In this document: positions 43,636 to 52,530 of the stretch, one piece after another
How the letters are laid out: each line of letters begins with the position of its first letter
How positions within the stretch are numbered: position 1 is the stretch's first letter
NCBI GenBank assembly: GCA_018883725.1
Contig: JAHLFN010000016.1
Coordinates: forward strand, 1 to 64,000
Length of the DNA stretch: 64,000 nt
Direction of reading: 5' to 3'
Origin: Candidatus Fusobacterium pullicola
GTDB taxonomy: Bacteria > Fusobacteriota > Fusobacteriia > Fusobacteriales > Fusobacteriaceae
The notes under the pieces: generated by a model
Seen by the model: only the letters and a program-made list of their open reading frames with translations
What the model was told of the DNA's origin: nothing
The model's database searches: none
Position numbers and translations under genes: made by a program

Positions 43636-44484
43636 TTATTTATTTTTCGAATTAAACCTTTGTCTAACAAAAGCTCCAAATAGGTTAAAGCTAAGTGTTA
43701 TTAAAACAAGAACAAATAGTGTTCCACTTATAAAAGAAGCAGGCATATTAGGTACTTGTGTAGATATAACATATAGGTGATATGGTAGAGCCATAACTTG
43801 ATCCCAATATGATATTGGTAAGAAAGGCAGGTAGAAAGCTACAGCTGTAAACATAATTGGAGCTGTTTCTCCTGCTGCTCTTGATATACTTAAGATAACT
43901 CCTGTTAAAATTCCAGGCATAGCTGCAGGAAGAATTACCTTAGTTGTAGTTTCCCATTTTGTAGCTCCAAGAGCAAGTGAAGCTTCTCTTAGATGCTTAG
44001 GAATAGCAAGTAGAGACTCTCTAGTAGCTGTTATAATAACAGGTAAACACATTATTCCTAATGTTAATGAACCTGAAAGAATCGAAACATCAAAACCTAA
44101 GAAAATTACAAATAGTGCCATACCAAATAAACCGTAGATTATACTTGGAATACCAGCTAGATTTATAATTGTAAGATTTATAATTCTAGTCAACATATTA
44201 TCTTTAGCATACTCCACTAAGTATACTCCTGTCAAGATACCAAATGGAACAGATACAATAATTGTTCCAAGTGTTAACCAAAGAGTTCCTACTATTGCTG
44301 GAAAGATTCCTCCAGCTCTCATTCCATTAGAAGGCATCTCAGTTAGGAAACTCCAAGATATTGATGGAATACCAGTGTAGAAGATATATCCTATTATTAA
44401 AAATACAGGAATTATAGTAAGTAGTGTCATTAATTTTATTATTAATTCAAGCACAGTGGCTTTAGATTTTTTTATAATAAGCAT
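43636..44484 (-). CDS. pstA: Phosphate ABC transporter permease PstA
   Basis: A 282-residue permease with six membrane segments; the EAA loop is '[31 protein letters not shown]' (read in parts). The N-terminal '[30 protein letters not shown]' region is typical of PstA. It lies 15 nt after pstC with AGGAGGAAAAG upstream of the ATG. Confidence 0.95.
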   Translation of the reverse strand: MLIIKKSKATVLELIIKLMTLLTIIPVFLIIGYIFYTGIPSISWSFLTEMPSNGMRAGGIFPAIVGTLWLTLGTIIVSVPFGILTGVYLVEYAKDNMLTRIINLTIINLAGIPSIIYGLFGMALFVIFLGFDVSILSGSLTLGIMCLPVIITATRESLLAIPKHLREASLALGATKWETTTKVILPAAMPGILTGVILSISRAAGETAPIMFTAVAFYLPFLPISYWDQVMALPYHLYVISTQVPNMPASFISGTLFVLVLITLSFNLFGAFVRQRFNSKNK

Positions 44485-44499
44485 CTTTTCCTCCTAAAA

Positions 44500-45372
44500 T
44501 TACATCTCTCTTGCTTTTCTTATAAATCTATCAGCGATACAGTTAGTTATGAAACTTATTATGAAAAGAACAATTCCAATAGCAAATAGAGCATAGTAGT
44601 GTGTACTTCCTTGTACAACTTCTCCCATCTCAGCAGCTATAGTAGCTGTTAATGTTCTTACTGCCGAAAGAGGTGTTGTAGCTAAAATTGGTGAGTTACC
44701 TGTTATCATAAGTACAGTAAGTGTTTCTCCGATAATTCTTCCAAATCCTAACATGATACCAGCAAATATTCCTGGGAAAGCTGCTGGAAGAAGAATATTA
44801 AATATTGTTTCAACTTTGTTTGCTCCAAGGGCAAGTGAAGCTTCTTTATAAGATTTATCAAGAGCCTTTAAAGAGTCATCAGCTATACTGATTATTGTAG
44901 GAAGAGCCATGAAGGCAAGCATTATTCCACCAGTAAGTGCTGTTAGACCACTTGGAAGATTGAATAACTCTTTAATAGGACCAGATAAAACATATAGCCC
45001 GATAACTCCAAGAACAACAGATGGAATAGCTGACATTGTTTCAATAACAACTTTTAAAATTGTTCTTATTTTAGGTGAAGCATATTCAGCTATGTAAATT
45101 GCTGTAAAAATTCCAATTGGAACGGCTATAACTAAAGCTACGATAGTAACCCAGAAAGAACCAACTAAAAGAGGTAAAAGCCCATATAACTCAGATAGAG
45201 ATATCCACTTTTTACCAAAGAAGAAATCTAAAATTGGATATGAAGAGAAAAACTTCAGTCCATTAACAACTATAAATAAGAAAATTAGAAATATTATTAG
45301 TATATTTGAAACACCAACTCCGAAAAGAACATGTTTCATGGCATTATCTTTTATTCTTCTTATGCCTTGCAT
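44500..45372 (-). CDS. pstC: Phosphate ABC transporter permease PstC
   Basis: A 290-residue permease with six membrane segments and the EAA loop '[20 protein letters not shown]'. 'FFFGKKWISLSELYGLLPLLVGSFWVT' and 'AIPSVVLGVIGLYVLSGPI' (read in parts) are typical of PstC. It is the first gene of the minus-strand pst operon, just downstream of the minus-oriented Pho box, and is divergent from pstS. Confidence 0.95.
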   Translation of the reverse strand: MQGIRRIKDNAMKHVLFGVGVSNILIIFLIFLFIVVNGLKFFSSYPILDFFFGKKWISLSELYGLLPLLVGSFWVTIVALVIAVPIGIFTAIYIAEYASPKIRTILKVVIETMSAIPSVVLGVIGLYVLSGPIKELFNLPSGLTALTGGIMLAFMALPTIISIADDSLKALDKSYKEASLALGANKVETIFNILLPAAFPGIFAGIMLGFGRIIGETLTVLMITGNSPILATTPLSAVRTLTATIAAEMGEVVQGSTHYYALFAIGIVLFIISFITNCIADRFIRKAREM

Positions 45373-45436
45373 AAAAACCTCCTAAAATACATCAAATTAC
45401 ATTAATTTATATAACGAAATAATAATAAAATATTTG

Positions 45437-45475
45437 TGTAAAAAGAGTATTAATTTAATGTTAAAATTATGTAAA
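45437..45475 (-). promoter_or_regulatory. Pho box, minus orientation (pstCAB-phoU)
   Basis: Reading the minus strand from 45475: TTTACA, TTAACA, TTAATA, TTTACA, starting every 11 bp exactly. This is the PhoP/PhoB box style of Firmicutes (TT[A/T]ACA with 5-bp gaps). A TATTAT (45427-45422) after the last unit can serve as -10. Confidence 0.85.
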
Positions 45476-45481
45476 AAAATT

Positions 45482-45520
45482 TTTACATAAAATTTACATT
45501 GAATTAATATTAGATTTACA
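45482..45520 (+). promoter_or_regulatory. Pho box, plus orientation (pstS)
   Basis: TTTACA (45482), TTTACA (45493), TTAATA (45504) and TTTACA (45515) are spaced exactly 11 bp. TATTAT (45527-45532), 6 nt after the last unit, is a fitting -10. The third unit has the same deviation as in the mirrored minus box. Confidence 0.88.
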
Positions 45521-45580
45521 GAGAAATATTATATTTAATGTGTAAAATGTGAAAAAGAAAAATAAATTGGAGGGAATGAA

Positions 45581-46426
45581 ATGAATATTTTTAAAAAAGG
45601 TTTATTAGGAATGTTAGTTGTAACAGGATTATTATTAAGTGCAAATACAGCGGAAGCTAGATCAAAGGTTATCCAAGTTAAAGGATCAGATACTATATTA
45701 AATGTGTCTCAATCAATAGCTGAAAACTTTATGAAAGAGAATAGAAAAGCAAGAATAGCTGTTACAGGTGGAGGTTCAGGAGTAGGAATTTCAGCTCTTA
45801 TCAATGGAACAACAGATATAGCTATGGCTTCAAGAAATATAAAATCTAAAGAGTTAGAGCAAGCAAAAGCAAAAGGATTAGATGTAAAAGAAGTAGTATT
45901 AGGATTTGATGGAATAACAATAATAACAAACCACTCAAATCCGGTAAAAGATATTGATGATATAACATTAGGAAAAATATTTAGAGGAGAGATTACTAAC
46001 TGGAAAGAGTTAGGAGGAGACGATGCTCCAATCGTTGTACTATCAAGAGATTCATCATCAGGAACACACGAATTCTTTAAAGAGCATATAATCAGAGAAA
46101 ATAATACTAAAAAAGATTTAGAATATGGACCAAAAACTTTATATATGCCATCTAATGAAGCTATAAAACAAGAGATAAAATCAAATAAATATGCAATTGG
46201 ATATATTGGAATGGGATATATGGATGATTCAGTAGAAGCTATAAAAGTGGATGGAGTAGAAGCGAGTGTAGAGAATGTAGCAAATAAAAAATATCCAATA
46301 GCTAGAGAAGTATATTGGTATGTAGATAATAAAGCATCAGACAATGTAAAAAATCTTGTAGATTATGCACTTTCTCCAAAAGGGCAAGAATTAGTTAAAG
46401 AGGAAGGGTTTGTTCCTGTTAAATAA
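45581..46426 (+). CDS. pstS: Phosphate-binding protein PstS
   Basis: A 281-residue periplasmic phosphate receptor with signal peptide (about 1-26, ending 'LLSANTAEA'). Phosphate-loop features: 'VKGSDTILNVSQSIAENFM', 'GGGSGVGISALINGTTDIAMASR' and 'VLSRDSSSGTHEFFKEH' (read in parts). The end 'YALSPKGQELVKEEGFVPV' is standard. It is split from pstCAB-phoU, which run the other way from the same control region; monocistronic expression and a terminator allow a higher level than the permease. Confidence 0.97.
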   Translation: MNIFKKGLLGMLVVTGLLLSANTAEARSKVIQVKGSDTILNVSQSIAENFMKENRKARIAVTGGGSGVGISALINGTTDIAMASRNIKSKELEQAKAKGLDVKEVVLGFDGITIITNHSNPVKDIDDITLGKIFRGEITNWKELGGDDAPIVVLSRDSSSGTHEFFKEHIIRENNTKKDLEYGPKTLYMPSNEAIKQEIKSNKYAIGYIGMGYMDDSVEAIKVDGVEASVENVANKKYPIAREVYWYVDNKASDNVKNLVDYALSPKGQELVKEEGFVPVK

Positions 46427-46454
46427 GATACTCAAAACTAAATAAATAATTATT

Positions 46455-46520
46455 AAGAGAGAGCCTTAAAAATAGTCAAAAGTTGTAAAAATCCTTTTAC
46501 TTTTTGGGCTCTCTCTTTTA
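46455..46520 (+). terminator. Terminator after pstS
   Basis: AAGAGAGAGCC (46455-46465) / GGCTCTCTCTT (46507-46517) form an 11-bp stem ending in a T-run; the 41-nt loop holds a second small stem (GTAAAA/TTTTAC). Confidence 0.8.
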
Positions 46521-46558
46521 TAATTTATATAGAGATTAAAAGACTATGTGGAGGCAAG

Positions 46559-47242
46559 ATGAAAGTATTAGTAGTAGAGGATGATAAAGAGATACAGGAA
46601 TTAATAGCATATTTTTTAACAAAAGAGGGGTATGAAGTTGATCAAGCAGATGATGGACTAGATGGGCTTAGACTTCTAAAAGAGAAACAACATAATTTGG
46701 TAGTTTTAGATTTAATGTTACCTAATTTGGATGGAAAGAATTTTACCAAGATAGTAAAAGGGATATCTTCAGAGTATGGAAATCCAGCTATAATAATGTT
46801 AACTGCCAAAACAGAGATAGAAGATGTTTTAGAAGGATTAGAAATAGGGGCTGATGACTATATGAAGAAACCTTTCGATCCAAGAGAGTTAGTATTGAGA
46901 GTAAAAAGGTTTTTTAAAGAAGAGAAAAAAGAGGAAGAGGATAATAGAAAATATGAGTTTCTTGATTTAGTAATAGAGGATGACAAGCATAGAGTGCTTT
47001 ATAATAAAGAGGAAATAGAGCTTTCTAAAAAAGAGTATGACCTATTACTTATGTTAGTATTAAATAAAAATTTAGTTATAACTAGAGAGAAAATATTAGA
47101 TAAGATTTGGAAAAGTAATTATTATACTGGGGATAGAACAGTTGATGTTTATATATCAAAATTAAGAGATAAACTTCCAGAGATAAGCGAATATATAAAG
47201 ACAATAAAAGGAGTTGGATACAAATTAGAAGAAAAGAGATAG
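46559..47242 (+). CDS. phoB: Phosphate regulon response regulator PhoB/PhoP-like
   Basis: A 227-residue OmpR-family regulator: receiver with D51 ('LVVLDLMLPNLDG'), T82 and K104 ('YMKKPFDP'), then a winged-helix domain ('ELSKKEYDLLLMLVLNKN', 'GDRTVDVYISKLRDKL', 'IKGVGYKLEE'). It lies just after pstS and before a PhoR-like kinase, next to two Pho boxes, so it is the likely binder of those boxes. ATG with GGAGGCAAG upstream. No Pho box is seen before this gene itself. Confidence 0.92.
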   Translation: MKVLVVEDDKEIQELIAYFLTKEGYEVDQADDGLDGLRLLKEKQHNLVVLDLMLPNLDGKNFTKIVKGISSEYGNPAIIMLTAKTEIEDVLEGLEIGADDYMKKPFDPRELVLRVKRFFKEEKKEEEDNRKYEFLDLVIEDDKHRVLYNKEEIELSKKEYDLLLMLVLNKNLVITREKILDKIWKSNYYTGDRTVDVYISKLRDKLPEISEYIKTIKGVGYKLEEKR

Positions 47243-47253
47243 TAATATTAATA

Positions 47254-48918
47254 TTGATATTAATATTAGAGGGGATATTTATAGGAATAAATTCAAAAAT
47301 ACTTTCAAATCTGTATCAAGAAAGAGCAAAACAGATTTTAAAAGAGGATACAATATTAGTTAAATTAGTAGCAGAAGGAAACCCTAGAACCAAGTATCAA
47401 GAGTTATTTTCAAATAATGCTCTAAGATTTACTTTGGTAGATTTAACAGGAAGAGTTGTATTTGACTCTAAAAAGACAGAGGAAGAGGAGAAAAAGATGG
47501 AGAATCACCTCCAAAGAGAGGAGATTCAAGAGGCGATAGAGAAAAAAGAGAGTTTTAAGATTAGATATAGTAAAACTTTTGATACGGAGATGGCTTATTA
47601 TGCTGTTTATGTAAAAAATAGTATGGGAGAGGAATATATACTGAGAACAGCTAGTGATTATAGTGAAGAGCTTTTACAGATAAAAGAGTTCCTATTTGTG
47701 CAGATATTATTTTTCTTAATTTTAAACTACGCTATTCACTTTTTCTATAAAAATTATATAAAAAGAGATTTCTATACAAAGATAAAGAGAATGAGAAAAT
47801 TTCTTGAAAGTGGAGAACTAGAGAAGATAAACTATTCTAAAGATGAGTACTGGCTTTTTGAGTTTTGGGATATATTAAAGGATTGGCAAGGAAAAAATTT
47901 AGAAAATATCTCAAGATTAGAAAATGAGAGAAGAATACTTTCTGAGGTTTTACACTCAGTAGATTTATTTATAGGGCTTTTAGATAGTAACGGAAAGTTT
48001 ATAGTGAAAAATACTTCATTGAAATATATAGTTGATCCATATGAGGAGCAATATCTTGAGGCTATAAAATTTTTAGAGTTAATAAATCCGATAAAAAATG
48101 GTTTAATAACTAAAAAAGATTATAGAGAGGATATATATATTCAAAGTTTAAAGAAACATTTTCTTTTTACAATGAAATACCTTGAATTTAGTAATAGATA
48201 TATTATAACAATAAAGGATATAACTAATACTAAAGAAGCAGTAGAGGTTCAGAAAACATTTATAAATAATGTAAGTCATGAATTAAAAACACCTCTTACT
48301 AATATAAAGGGGTATCTAATAGCTTTAGAAGATGCACCAGAAACTATGAGGAAAAAATTTCTAAATACTATTAAAACTAATGTAGAGAGATTAGAAAATA
48401 TTGTTTTAGATTTTTTAAATATCTCAAAAATAGAGAATTCAAATCTTATTAATATCTCACAGGTAGGAGTTGAAAAGTTAAAAAAAGAGCTTTTAGATAT
48501 ACTTGCAGGAAAAATTAATGAGAAAAAAGCTCAGGTAGAGTTTATGATAGAGTTGACAGATAGAAGAGATTATTTAAAAGTAGATTCTGAAAAATTATCA
48601 ATGATATTAAAAAATCTTATTGAAAATGGTATTGTTTATAATAAAAATCCTCAACCTAAGGTAACTATAAAGATAATTGAAAAAGGAGATAGATACAATA
48701 TAGAAGTAGAGGATAATGGAATCGGAATACCAATCTATGAACAGGATAAAATTTTTGAAAGATTCTATAGAATAGATAAAGCTAGAACAAGCAACTTAGG
48801 AGGTACGGGGCTAGGATTATCTATAGTAAAAACCCTTGTAGAGAAATGTGGTGGAGGTTTAAGTATAGACTCTATTGAAGGAAAGGGAACTGTATTTTCT
48901 TTCTACATTTCAAAATAA
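47254..48918 (+). CDS. phoR: Phosphate regulon sensor kinase PhoR-like (start uncertain)
   Basis: Membrane histidine kinase: N-terminal hydrophobic segment, extracytoplasmic domain of about 120 residues, TM2 (145-165), a linker with a PAS-like fold (about 225-330), HisKA with H342 in 'INNVSHELKTPLTNI', and ATPase boxes 'NLIENGIVYNKN', 'VEDNGIGIPIYEQDKIFERFYR', 'GGTGLGLSIVK' (read in parts). The only regular start is TTG at 47254, which cuts the first helix and has a poor site. The frame is open upstream and encodes 'QIRRKEIVILILIL', a far better membrane start with positive charges; there AAAAGGAG (47206-47213) precedes ATA 47218 and ATT 47224. Initiation at ATT or ATA inside the end of phoB is likely. 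Confidence 0.88.
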   Translation: MILILEGIFIGINSKILSNLYQERAKQILKEDTILVKLVAEGNPRTKYQELFSNNALRFTLVDLTGRVVFDSKKTEEEEKKMENHLQREEIQEAIEKKESFKIRYSKTFDTEMAYYAVYVKNSMGEEYILRTASDYSEELLQIKEFLFVQILFFLILNYAIHFFYKNYIKRDFYTKIKRMRKFLESGELEKINYSKDEYWLFEFWDILKDWQGKNLENISRLENERRILSEVLHSVDLFIGLLDSNGKFIVKNTSLKYIVDPYEEQYLEAIKFLELINPIKNGLITKKDYREDIYIQSLKKHFLFTMKYLEFSNRYIITIKDITNTKEAVEVQKTFINNVSHELKTPLTNIKGYLIALEDAPETMRKKFLNTIKTNVERLENIVLDFLNISKIENSNLINISQVGVEKLKKELLDILAGKINEKKAQVEFMIELTDRRDYLKVDSEKLSMILKNLIENGIVYNKNPQPKVTIKIIEKGDRYNIEVEDNGIGIPIYEQDKIFERFYRIDKARTSNLGGTGLGLSIVKTLVEKCGGGLSIDSIEGKGTVFSFYISK

Positions 48919-48990
48919 AGTATAGACTAGATTAACAGAAATATGATATTATTAAATAGTGTATAAAATACAGAGAAAAGGGGTAAAAAA

Positions 48991-49698
48991 ATGGCAAAAG
49001 TAAAACATATTATAACAGCTTATAAAGCACAGATGAATCCACAAGTAAATGGAGTTATAGATATATTTGGAGAGTTTGATAACCTTATTCAACCGATGTT
49101 TCCATTCCCAATGGCAAATCTTTCTGTTGTAGTAACTATGGAAGGATTAGAGAGACCAACTATGTTTGAAGTAAGATTAAATGCTCCAGATGATACTTTA
49201 ATAACAAAGGGAGAGTTTGGAATTTTACCAGATCCTTTTGGAGTAGGAAAGAAAATTTTAGATTTAGAAAAATTCTTAGTTGGAGAAAGAGGGAAATATA
49301 CAATAGATATATTTGAGAAAGTAGCTCAAGATAAGGTAAAATTTATCTCAACTGAGGATCTATTCATAGCTGATTATCCACCTCAAAGAAGATTATCAGA
49401 TGAAGATAAAGCTAAAATTTTAGCAACAGAGGGAGTAATCAAAACAGTTAGAACTGAATTTAAAGCTGGAGATGAAATTATTAAGCTTCAAGTAAACCTA
49501 GATAAGAATGCTACTATAGATGAAGGACATATTGCTATTCCAGAAAATGATAGATTAACAGTAGGAGAAAGAGTATTTGATTTAACTGGAATTAGAAGAC
49601 AAATAGAGTGGCTATTTGGAAATCCATTACCAAAAGCTCCAGAAAAAACTGAAGAGCAAGCAGATAAAACAGTTGAAAAAGTTGAGGAAAATCAATAA
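48991..49698 (+). CDS. Conserved hypothetical protein, DUF6941-like
   Basis: A 235-residue soluble protein of unknown role. The N-terminal part (about 1-125) is beta-rich: 'IITAYKAQMNPQVNGVIDIFGEFDNL', then 'FPFPMANLSVVVTMEG' and 'RLNAPDDTLI'. This resembles DUF6941-type proteins, which I know only by pattern. A second part (135-215) begins 'RLSDEDKAKILATEGVIKT' and looks like a repeat of the fold. The C-terminus is a Glu/Lys-rich tail. ATG with 'aaaggggtaaaaaa' upstream. It lies between phoR and the rplM promoter on the same strand and seems to be its own unit. Confidence 0.7.
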   Translation: MAKVKHIITAYKAQMNPQVNGVIDIFGEFDNLIQPMFPFPMANLSVVVTMEGLERPTMFEVRLNAPDDTLITKGEFGILPDPFGVGKKILDLEKFLVGERGKYTIDIFEKVAQDKVKFISTEDLFIADYPPQRRLSDEDKAKILATEGVIKTVRTEFKAGDEIIKLQVNLDKNATIDEGHIAIPENDRLTVGERVFDLTGIRRQIEWLFGNPLPKAPEKTEEQADKTVEKVEENQ

Positions 49699-49705
49699 AA
49701 AAACC

Positions 49706-49734
49706 TTGACATAATAAAGGAAAACTAATATAAT
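49706..49734 (+). promoter_or_regulatory. Consensus promoter of rplM-rpsI
   Basis: A perfect TTGACA (49706-49711) and a perfect TATAAT (49729-49734) with a 17-nt spacer, the same quality as the rplS promoter. Confidence 0.9.
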
Positions 49735-49801
49735 AGTAAGGTATATTAAACCTTTCCCACAAAGGACCGTTGCGTTATATTAGAACGATATAACATAATT
49801 A
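49735..49801 (+). promoter_or_regulatory. Probable L13 leader RNA
   Basis: The rplM 5' UTR of about 75 nt holds GTTATAT (49774-49780) / ATATAAC (49888-49894 minus 100, that is 49788-49794), a 7-bp hairpin just before AGGAGG, and two mutually exclusive upstream stems: AAGGT/ACCTT (49738-49742 / 49750-49754) or CCTTT/AAAGG (49751-49755 / 49761-49765). Leaders controlling rplM-rpsI are a known class. Confidence 0.5.
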
Positions 49802-49816
49802 GGAGGAAATTTTAAA

Positions 49817-50251
49817 GTGAAAAAGTATACTTTTATGCAAAGAAAAGAAGATGTTGTTAGAGAATGGCATCACTATGACGCTGAAGGGCAAATATTAGGA
49901 AGATTAGCAGTTGAGATTGCTAAAAAATTAATGGGTAAAGAGAAAATAACTTTTACTCCACACGTTGACGGAGGAGACTTCGTAGTAGTTACAAACGTTG
50001 AGAAAATAGCTGTAACTGGAAAAAAATTAACAGATAAGAAATACTATAACCACTCAGGATTCCCAGGAGGAATAAGAGAAAGAAGATTAGGAGAAATCCT
50101 AGAGAAAAAGCCAGAAGAACTATTAATGCTAGCTGTTAAGAGAATGCTTCCAAAAAATAAATTAGGAAGACAACAATTAACTAGATTAAGAGTATTTGCT
50201 GGAGCAGAGCACGCTCATACTGCACAAAAACCAGTAAAGGTAGAATTTTAA
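49817..50251 (+). CDS. rplM: 50S ribosomal protein L13
   Basis: A 144-residue large-subunit protein, early in 50S assembly. Family blocks 'WHHYDAEGQILGRLAVEIAKKLMGK', 'TDKKYYNHSGFPGG', 'RMLPKNKLGRQQLTRLRVFAGAEHAH' are all visible (read in parts). The start is GTG at 49817 with AGGAGGA upstream; no better ATG fits the family N-terminus. It is followed 10 nt later by rpsI, the universal pairing. Confidence 0.98.
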   Translation: MKKYTFMQRKEDVVREWHHYDAEGQILGRLAVEIAKKLMGKEKITFTPHVDGGDFVVVTNVEKIAVTGKKLTDKKYYNHSGFPGGIRERRLGEILEKKPEELLMLAVKRMLPKNKLGRQQLTRLRVFAGAEHAHTAQKPVKVEF

Positions 50252-50261
50252 TAGGGGGTAA

Positions 50262-50666
50262 ATGACAGTGGCTGAAATGATTCAATATAGAGGAACTGGT
50301 AGAAGAAAAACTTCTGTAGCAAGAGTAAGATTAATTCCTGGAGGAAAAGGAATTGAAATAAACGGAAAAACTATGGCTGACTACTTTGGAGGAAGAGAAA
50401 TCCTTTCTAAAATAGTTGAGCAACCTTTAGCTTTAACAGAAACTTTAGATAAATTTGAAGTTAAAGTTAATGTAATCGGAGGAGGAAACTCTGGACAAGC
50501 TGGAGCTATCAGACACGGAGTAGCAAGAGCTTTAATATTAGCTGACGAGACTTTAAAAGGTGCTTTAAAAGAAGCTGGATTCTTAACTAGAGACTCAAGA
50601 ATGGTTGAAAGAAAGAAATACGGAAAGAAAAAAGCAAGAAGATCTCCTCAATTCTCAAAAAGATAA
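50262..50666 (+). CDS. rpsI: 30S ribosomal protein S9
   Basis: A 134-residue small-subunit protein whose C-terminal tail reaches the P-site tRNA. Recognised by '[19 protein letters not shown]', '[19 protein letters not shown]', '[24 protein letters not shown]' (read in parts); the final KR is the conserved tail. ATG 50262 with AGGGGG upstream; a GTG two codons later is an alternative. Ends the rplM-rpsI unit. Confidence 0.98.
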   Translation: MTVAEMIQYRGTGRRKTSVARVRLIPGGKGIEINGKTMADYFGGREILSKIVEQPLALTETLDKFEVKVNVIGGGNSGQAGAIRHGVARALILADETLKGALKEAGFLTRDSRMVERKKYGKKKARRSPQFSKR

Positions 50667-50683
50667 TTGCATGGAATTTATAT

Positions 50684-50716
50684 ACCTCACAAACTCAATG
50701 TTTGTGGGGTTTTTTC
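50684..50716 (+). terminator. Terminator after rpsI
   Basis: CCTCACAAAC (50685-50694) / GTTTGTGGGG (50700-50709) form a 10-bp stem with one G-T pair and a short loop, followed by a run of T. Confidence 0.95.
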
Positions 50717-50731
50717 TTTACAAAACCCAAA

Positions 50732-50777
50732 AAAGTAAAAAGGTGTTAATACCTAAATATCTATAGGTACCAACACC
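50732..50777 (-). terminator. Terminator after glyA
   Basis: On the minus strand GGTGTTGGTACCTA (50777-50764) / TAGGTATTAACACC (50755-50742) pair over 14 bp with two G-T pairs, followed by TTTTTACTTTTTT. It lies back to back with the rpsI terminator. Confidence 0.9.
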
Positions 50778-50797
50778 AAAAATTATACACCCGTTTT

Positions 50798-52036
50798 TTA
50801 TTGATATAATGGAAATTTAGAGCAAAGAGTTTTAACTTCTTCTTTAATTTTTAGAAGTTCACTTTCATTATTAATATTGTCTATAACTCTTAGAATAAAT
50901 TTACCAATCTCTTCCATCTCTTTTTCTTTCATACCTCTAGTTGTCATAGCCGGAGTACCTATTCTTATTCCACTTGTAACCATAGGTTTTTCAGTATCAT
51001 AAGGGATACCATTTTTGTTGACAGTTATGTGAGCAATATCTAGAGCTTTTTCAACTTGAGCCCCAGTTAATCCCTTAGATTTTACATCAATAAGCATCAT
51101 ATGATTATCAGTTCCACCACTTACAATTCTAAGTCCACCATTTTCTAAAACTTTAGCTAATGTTTGAGCATTTTTTACTATTTGCTTTTGATAGTCTACA
51201 AATTCTGGAGCAAGAGCTTCTTTAAAAGCTACAGCTTTAGCCGCTATTATATGCATAAGTGGTCCACCTTGAATTCCAGGGAATATAGCTTTATCAATCT
51301 TTTTTGCAATTTCTTCATCGTTTGTCATAATCATACCACCACGAGGACCTCTTAAAGTTTTATGTGTAGTAGTTGTTACAACATGAGCATAAGGAACAGG
51401 AGAAGGGTGTACACCAGTTGCTACAAGTCCAGCTATATGGGCTATATCAACCATAAGGTAAGCTCCAACTTTGTCAGCTATCTCTCTAAATCTTTTGAAA
51501 TCAATTATTCTAGAGTAGGCACTAGCACCAGCAATTATCATTTTAGGATGAGTTTCAAGTGCTATTCTTTCAACTTCATCATAATCTATTCTTTCATCCT
51601 CTTTAGAAACACTGTATGAAACAATATTATAATCTTTTCCTGAGAAGTTTACATTTTTACCATGAGTAAGATGCCCACCATGGTCTAATTTCATTCCTAA
51701 TACTGTATCACCAATATTTAATAGAGCTTTATAAACTCCCATATTAGCTTGAGAACCAGAGTGAGGTTGAACATTGACATAGTTCACATTAAAAAGTTTT
51801 TTAGCTCTTTCAATTGCTAATTTTTCAGCTACGTCTACAATCTGACATCCACCATAATATCTTTTGTCTGGGTATCCCTCTGCATATTTATTTGTCATTA
51901 TACTTCCAGCAGCTTCAAGTACAGCTTCAGAAACAAAGTTTTCAGAAGCTATTAACTCAATACCCTCATTTTGTCTTTTCTTTTCAGCTTCAATAGCATC
52001 AAAGATCTCTCTATCAACTTCATAAAGTTTTTTCAT
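50798..52036 (-). CDS. glyA: Serine hydroxymethyltransferase
   Basis: PLP enzyme, 412 residues, interconverting serine and glycine with transfer of the one-carbon unit to tetrahydrofolate. The Schiff-base lysine is in '[16 protein letters not shown]', with '[16 protein letters not shown]' and '[15 protein letters not shown]' before it; all are strictly conserved. ATG with AAGGAGGAATGC upstream. With the threonine aldolase at 25594-26625 this gives two routes to glycine. The ArsC-like gene lies 22 nt upstream on the same strand and probably shares its promoter. Confidence 0.98.
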   Translation of the reverse strand: MKKLYEVDREIFDAIEAEKKRQNEGIELIASENFVSEAVLEAAGSIMTNKYAEGYPDKRYYGGCQIVDVAEKLAIERAKKLFNVNYVNVQPHSGSQANMGVYKALLNIGDTVLGMKLDHGGHLTHGKNVNFSGKDYNIVSYSVSKEDERIDYDEVERIALETHPKMIIAGASAYSRIIDFKRFREIADKVGAYLMVDIAHIAGLVATGVHPSPVPYAHVVTTTTHKTLRGPRGGMIMTNDEEIAKKIDKAIFPGIQGGPLMHIIAAKAVAFKEALAPEFVDYQKQIVKNAQTLAKVLENGGLRIVSGGTDNHMMLIDVKSKGLTGAQVEKALDIAHITVNKNGIPYDTEKPMVTSGIRIGTPAMTTRGMKEKEMEEIGKFILRVIDNINNESELLKIKEEVKTLCSKFPLYQ

Positions 52037-52058
52037 AGCATTCCTCCTTAAAAGTTTA

Positions 52059-52415
52059 TTATTTAAAAAACTCTTCCCATTTATCTTTTTTAAAACCGAT
52101 TAAAACACCTTTATCAGTGATAACTAAAGGTCTTTTAACTAACATTCCATTCGAAGATAAAATCTCAATCATTTCATCTTCTGTAGCAGTTGTAAGTTTT
52201 TCTTTTAAATTCATCTCTCTATATAGAATTCCGCTTGTATTAAAGAATTTTTTTGCTGGCAATCCACTTAAAGATATGAAATGTTTTAACTCTTCCTTTG
52301 TAGGATTATTTTCAACAATATGTCTACTTTCAAAATCTATCTTATTTTCTTCTAACCATTTTCTTGCATTTACACAAGTACTACATTTAGGATAATTAAT
52401 AAATAATACTGACAT
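52059..52415 (-). CDS. ArsC/Spx-family (YffB-like) thioredoxin-fold protein
   Basis: A 118-residue protein of the arsenate reductase/Spx superfamily. It has the redox motif '[17 protein letters not shown]' (C11, C14) and '[17 protein letters not shown]', matching the ArsC-family basic loop. The CxxC at the N-terminus is as in Spx/MgsR and YffB, but the RNA-polymerase-contact glycine of Spx cannot be confirmed by eye. No other ars genes are near, so true arsenate reduction is doubtful. ATG with AGGAGGAAGAGT upstream; it leads the unit with glyA. Confidence 0.8.
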   Translation of the reverse strand: MSVLFINYPKCSTCVNARKWLEENKIDFESRHIVENNPTKEELKHFISLSGLPAKKFFNTSGILYREMNLKEKLTTATEDEMIEILSSNGMLVKRPLVITDKGVLIGFKKDKWEEFFK

Positions 52416-52447
52416 ACTCTTCCTCCTATAAATTTTCTCTTGAATTA

Positions 52448-52477
52448 ATTATACTAAATTTGTCATAATAAAAGCAA
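52448..52477 (-). promoter_or_regulatory. Possible promoter of the ArsC-like/glyA unit
   Basis: On the minus strand TTGCTT (52477-52472) and a perfect TATAAT (52453-52448) are 18 nt apart, about 30 nt before the ArsC-like start. The -35 is weak. Confidence 0.5.
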
Positions 52478-52530
52478 GATAAAATTAAAAAGCTTAAGTG
52501 TGAATATTTACAAAGTAGAGTAGTTGAAAA

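Noticed and set aside
45709-46344. Long minus-strand frame (211 codons) opposite pstS
   Set aside because: pstS is certain on the plus strand; the antisense frame follows its codon pattern, has Ser/Ile/Phe-rich non-family sequence and no SD.
47173-47260. Frameshift joining phoB and phoR
   Set aside because: phoB is complete with the normal C-terminus and stop; a non-standard start of phoR explains the open upstream frame more simply.
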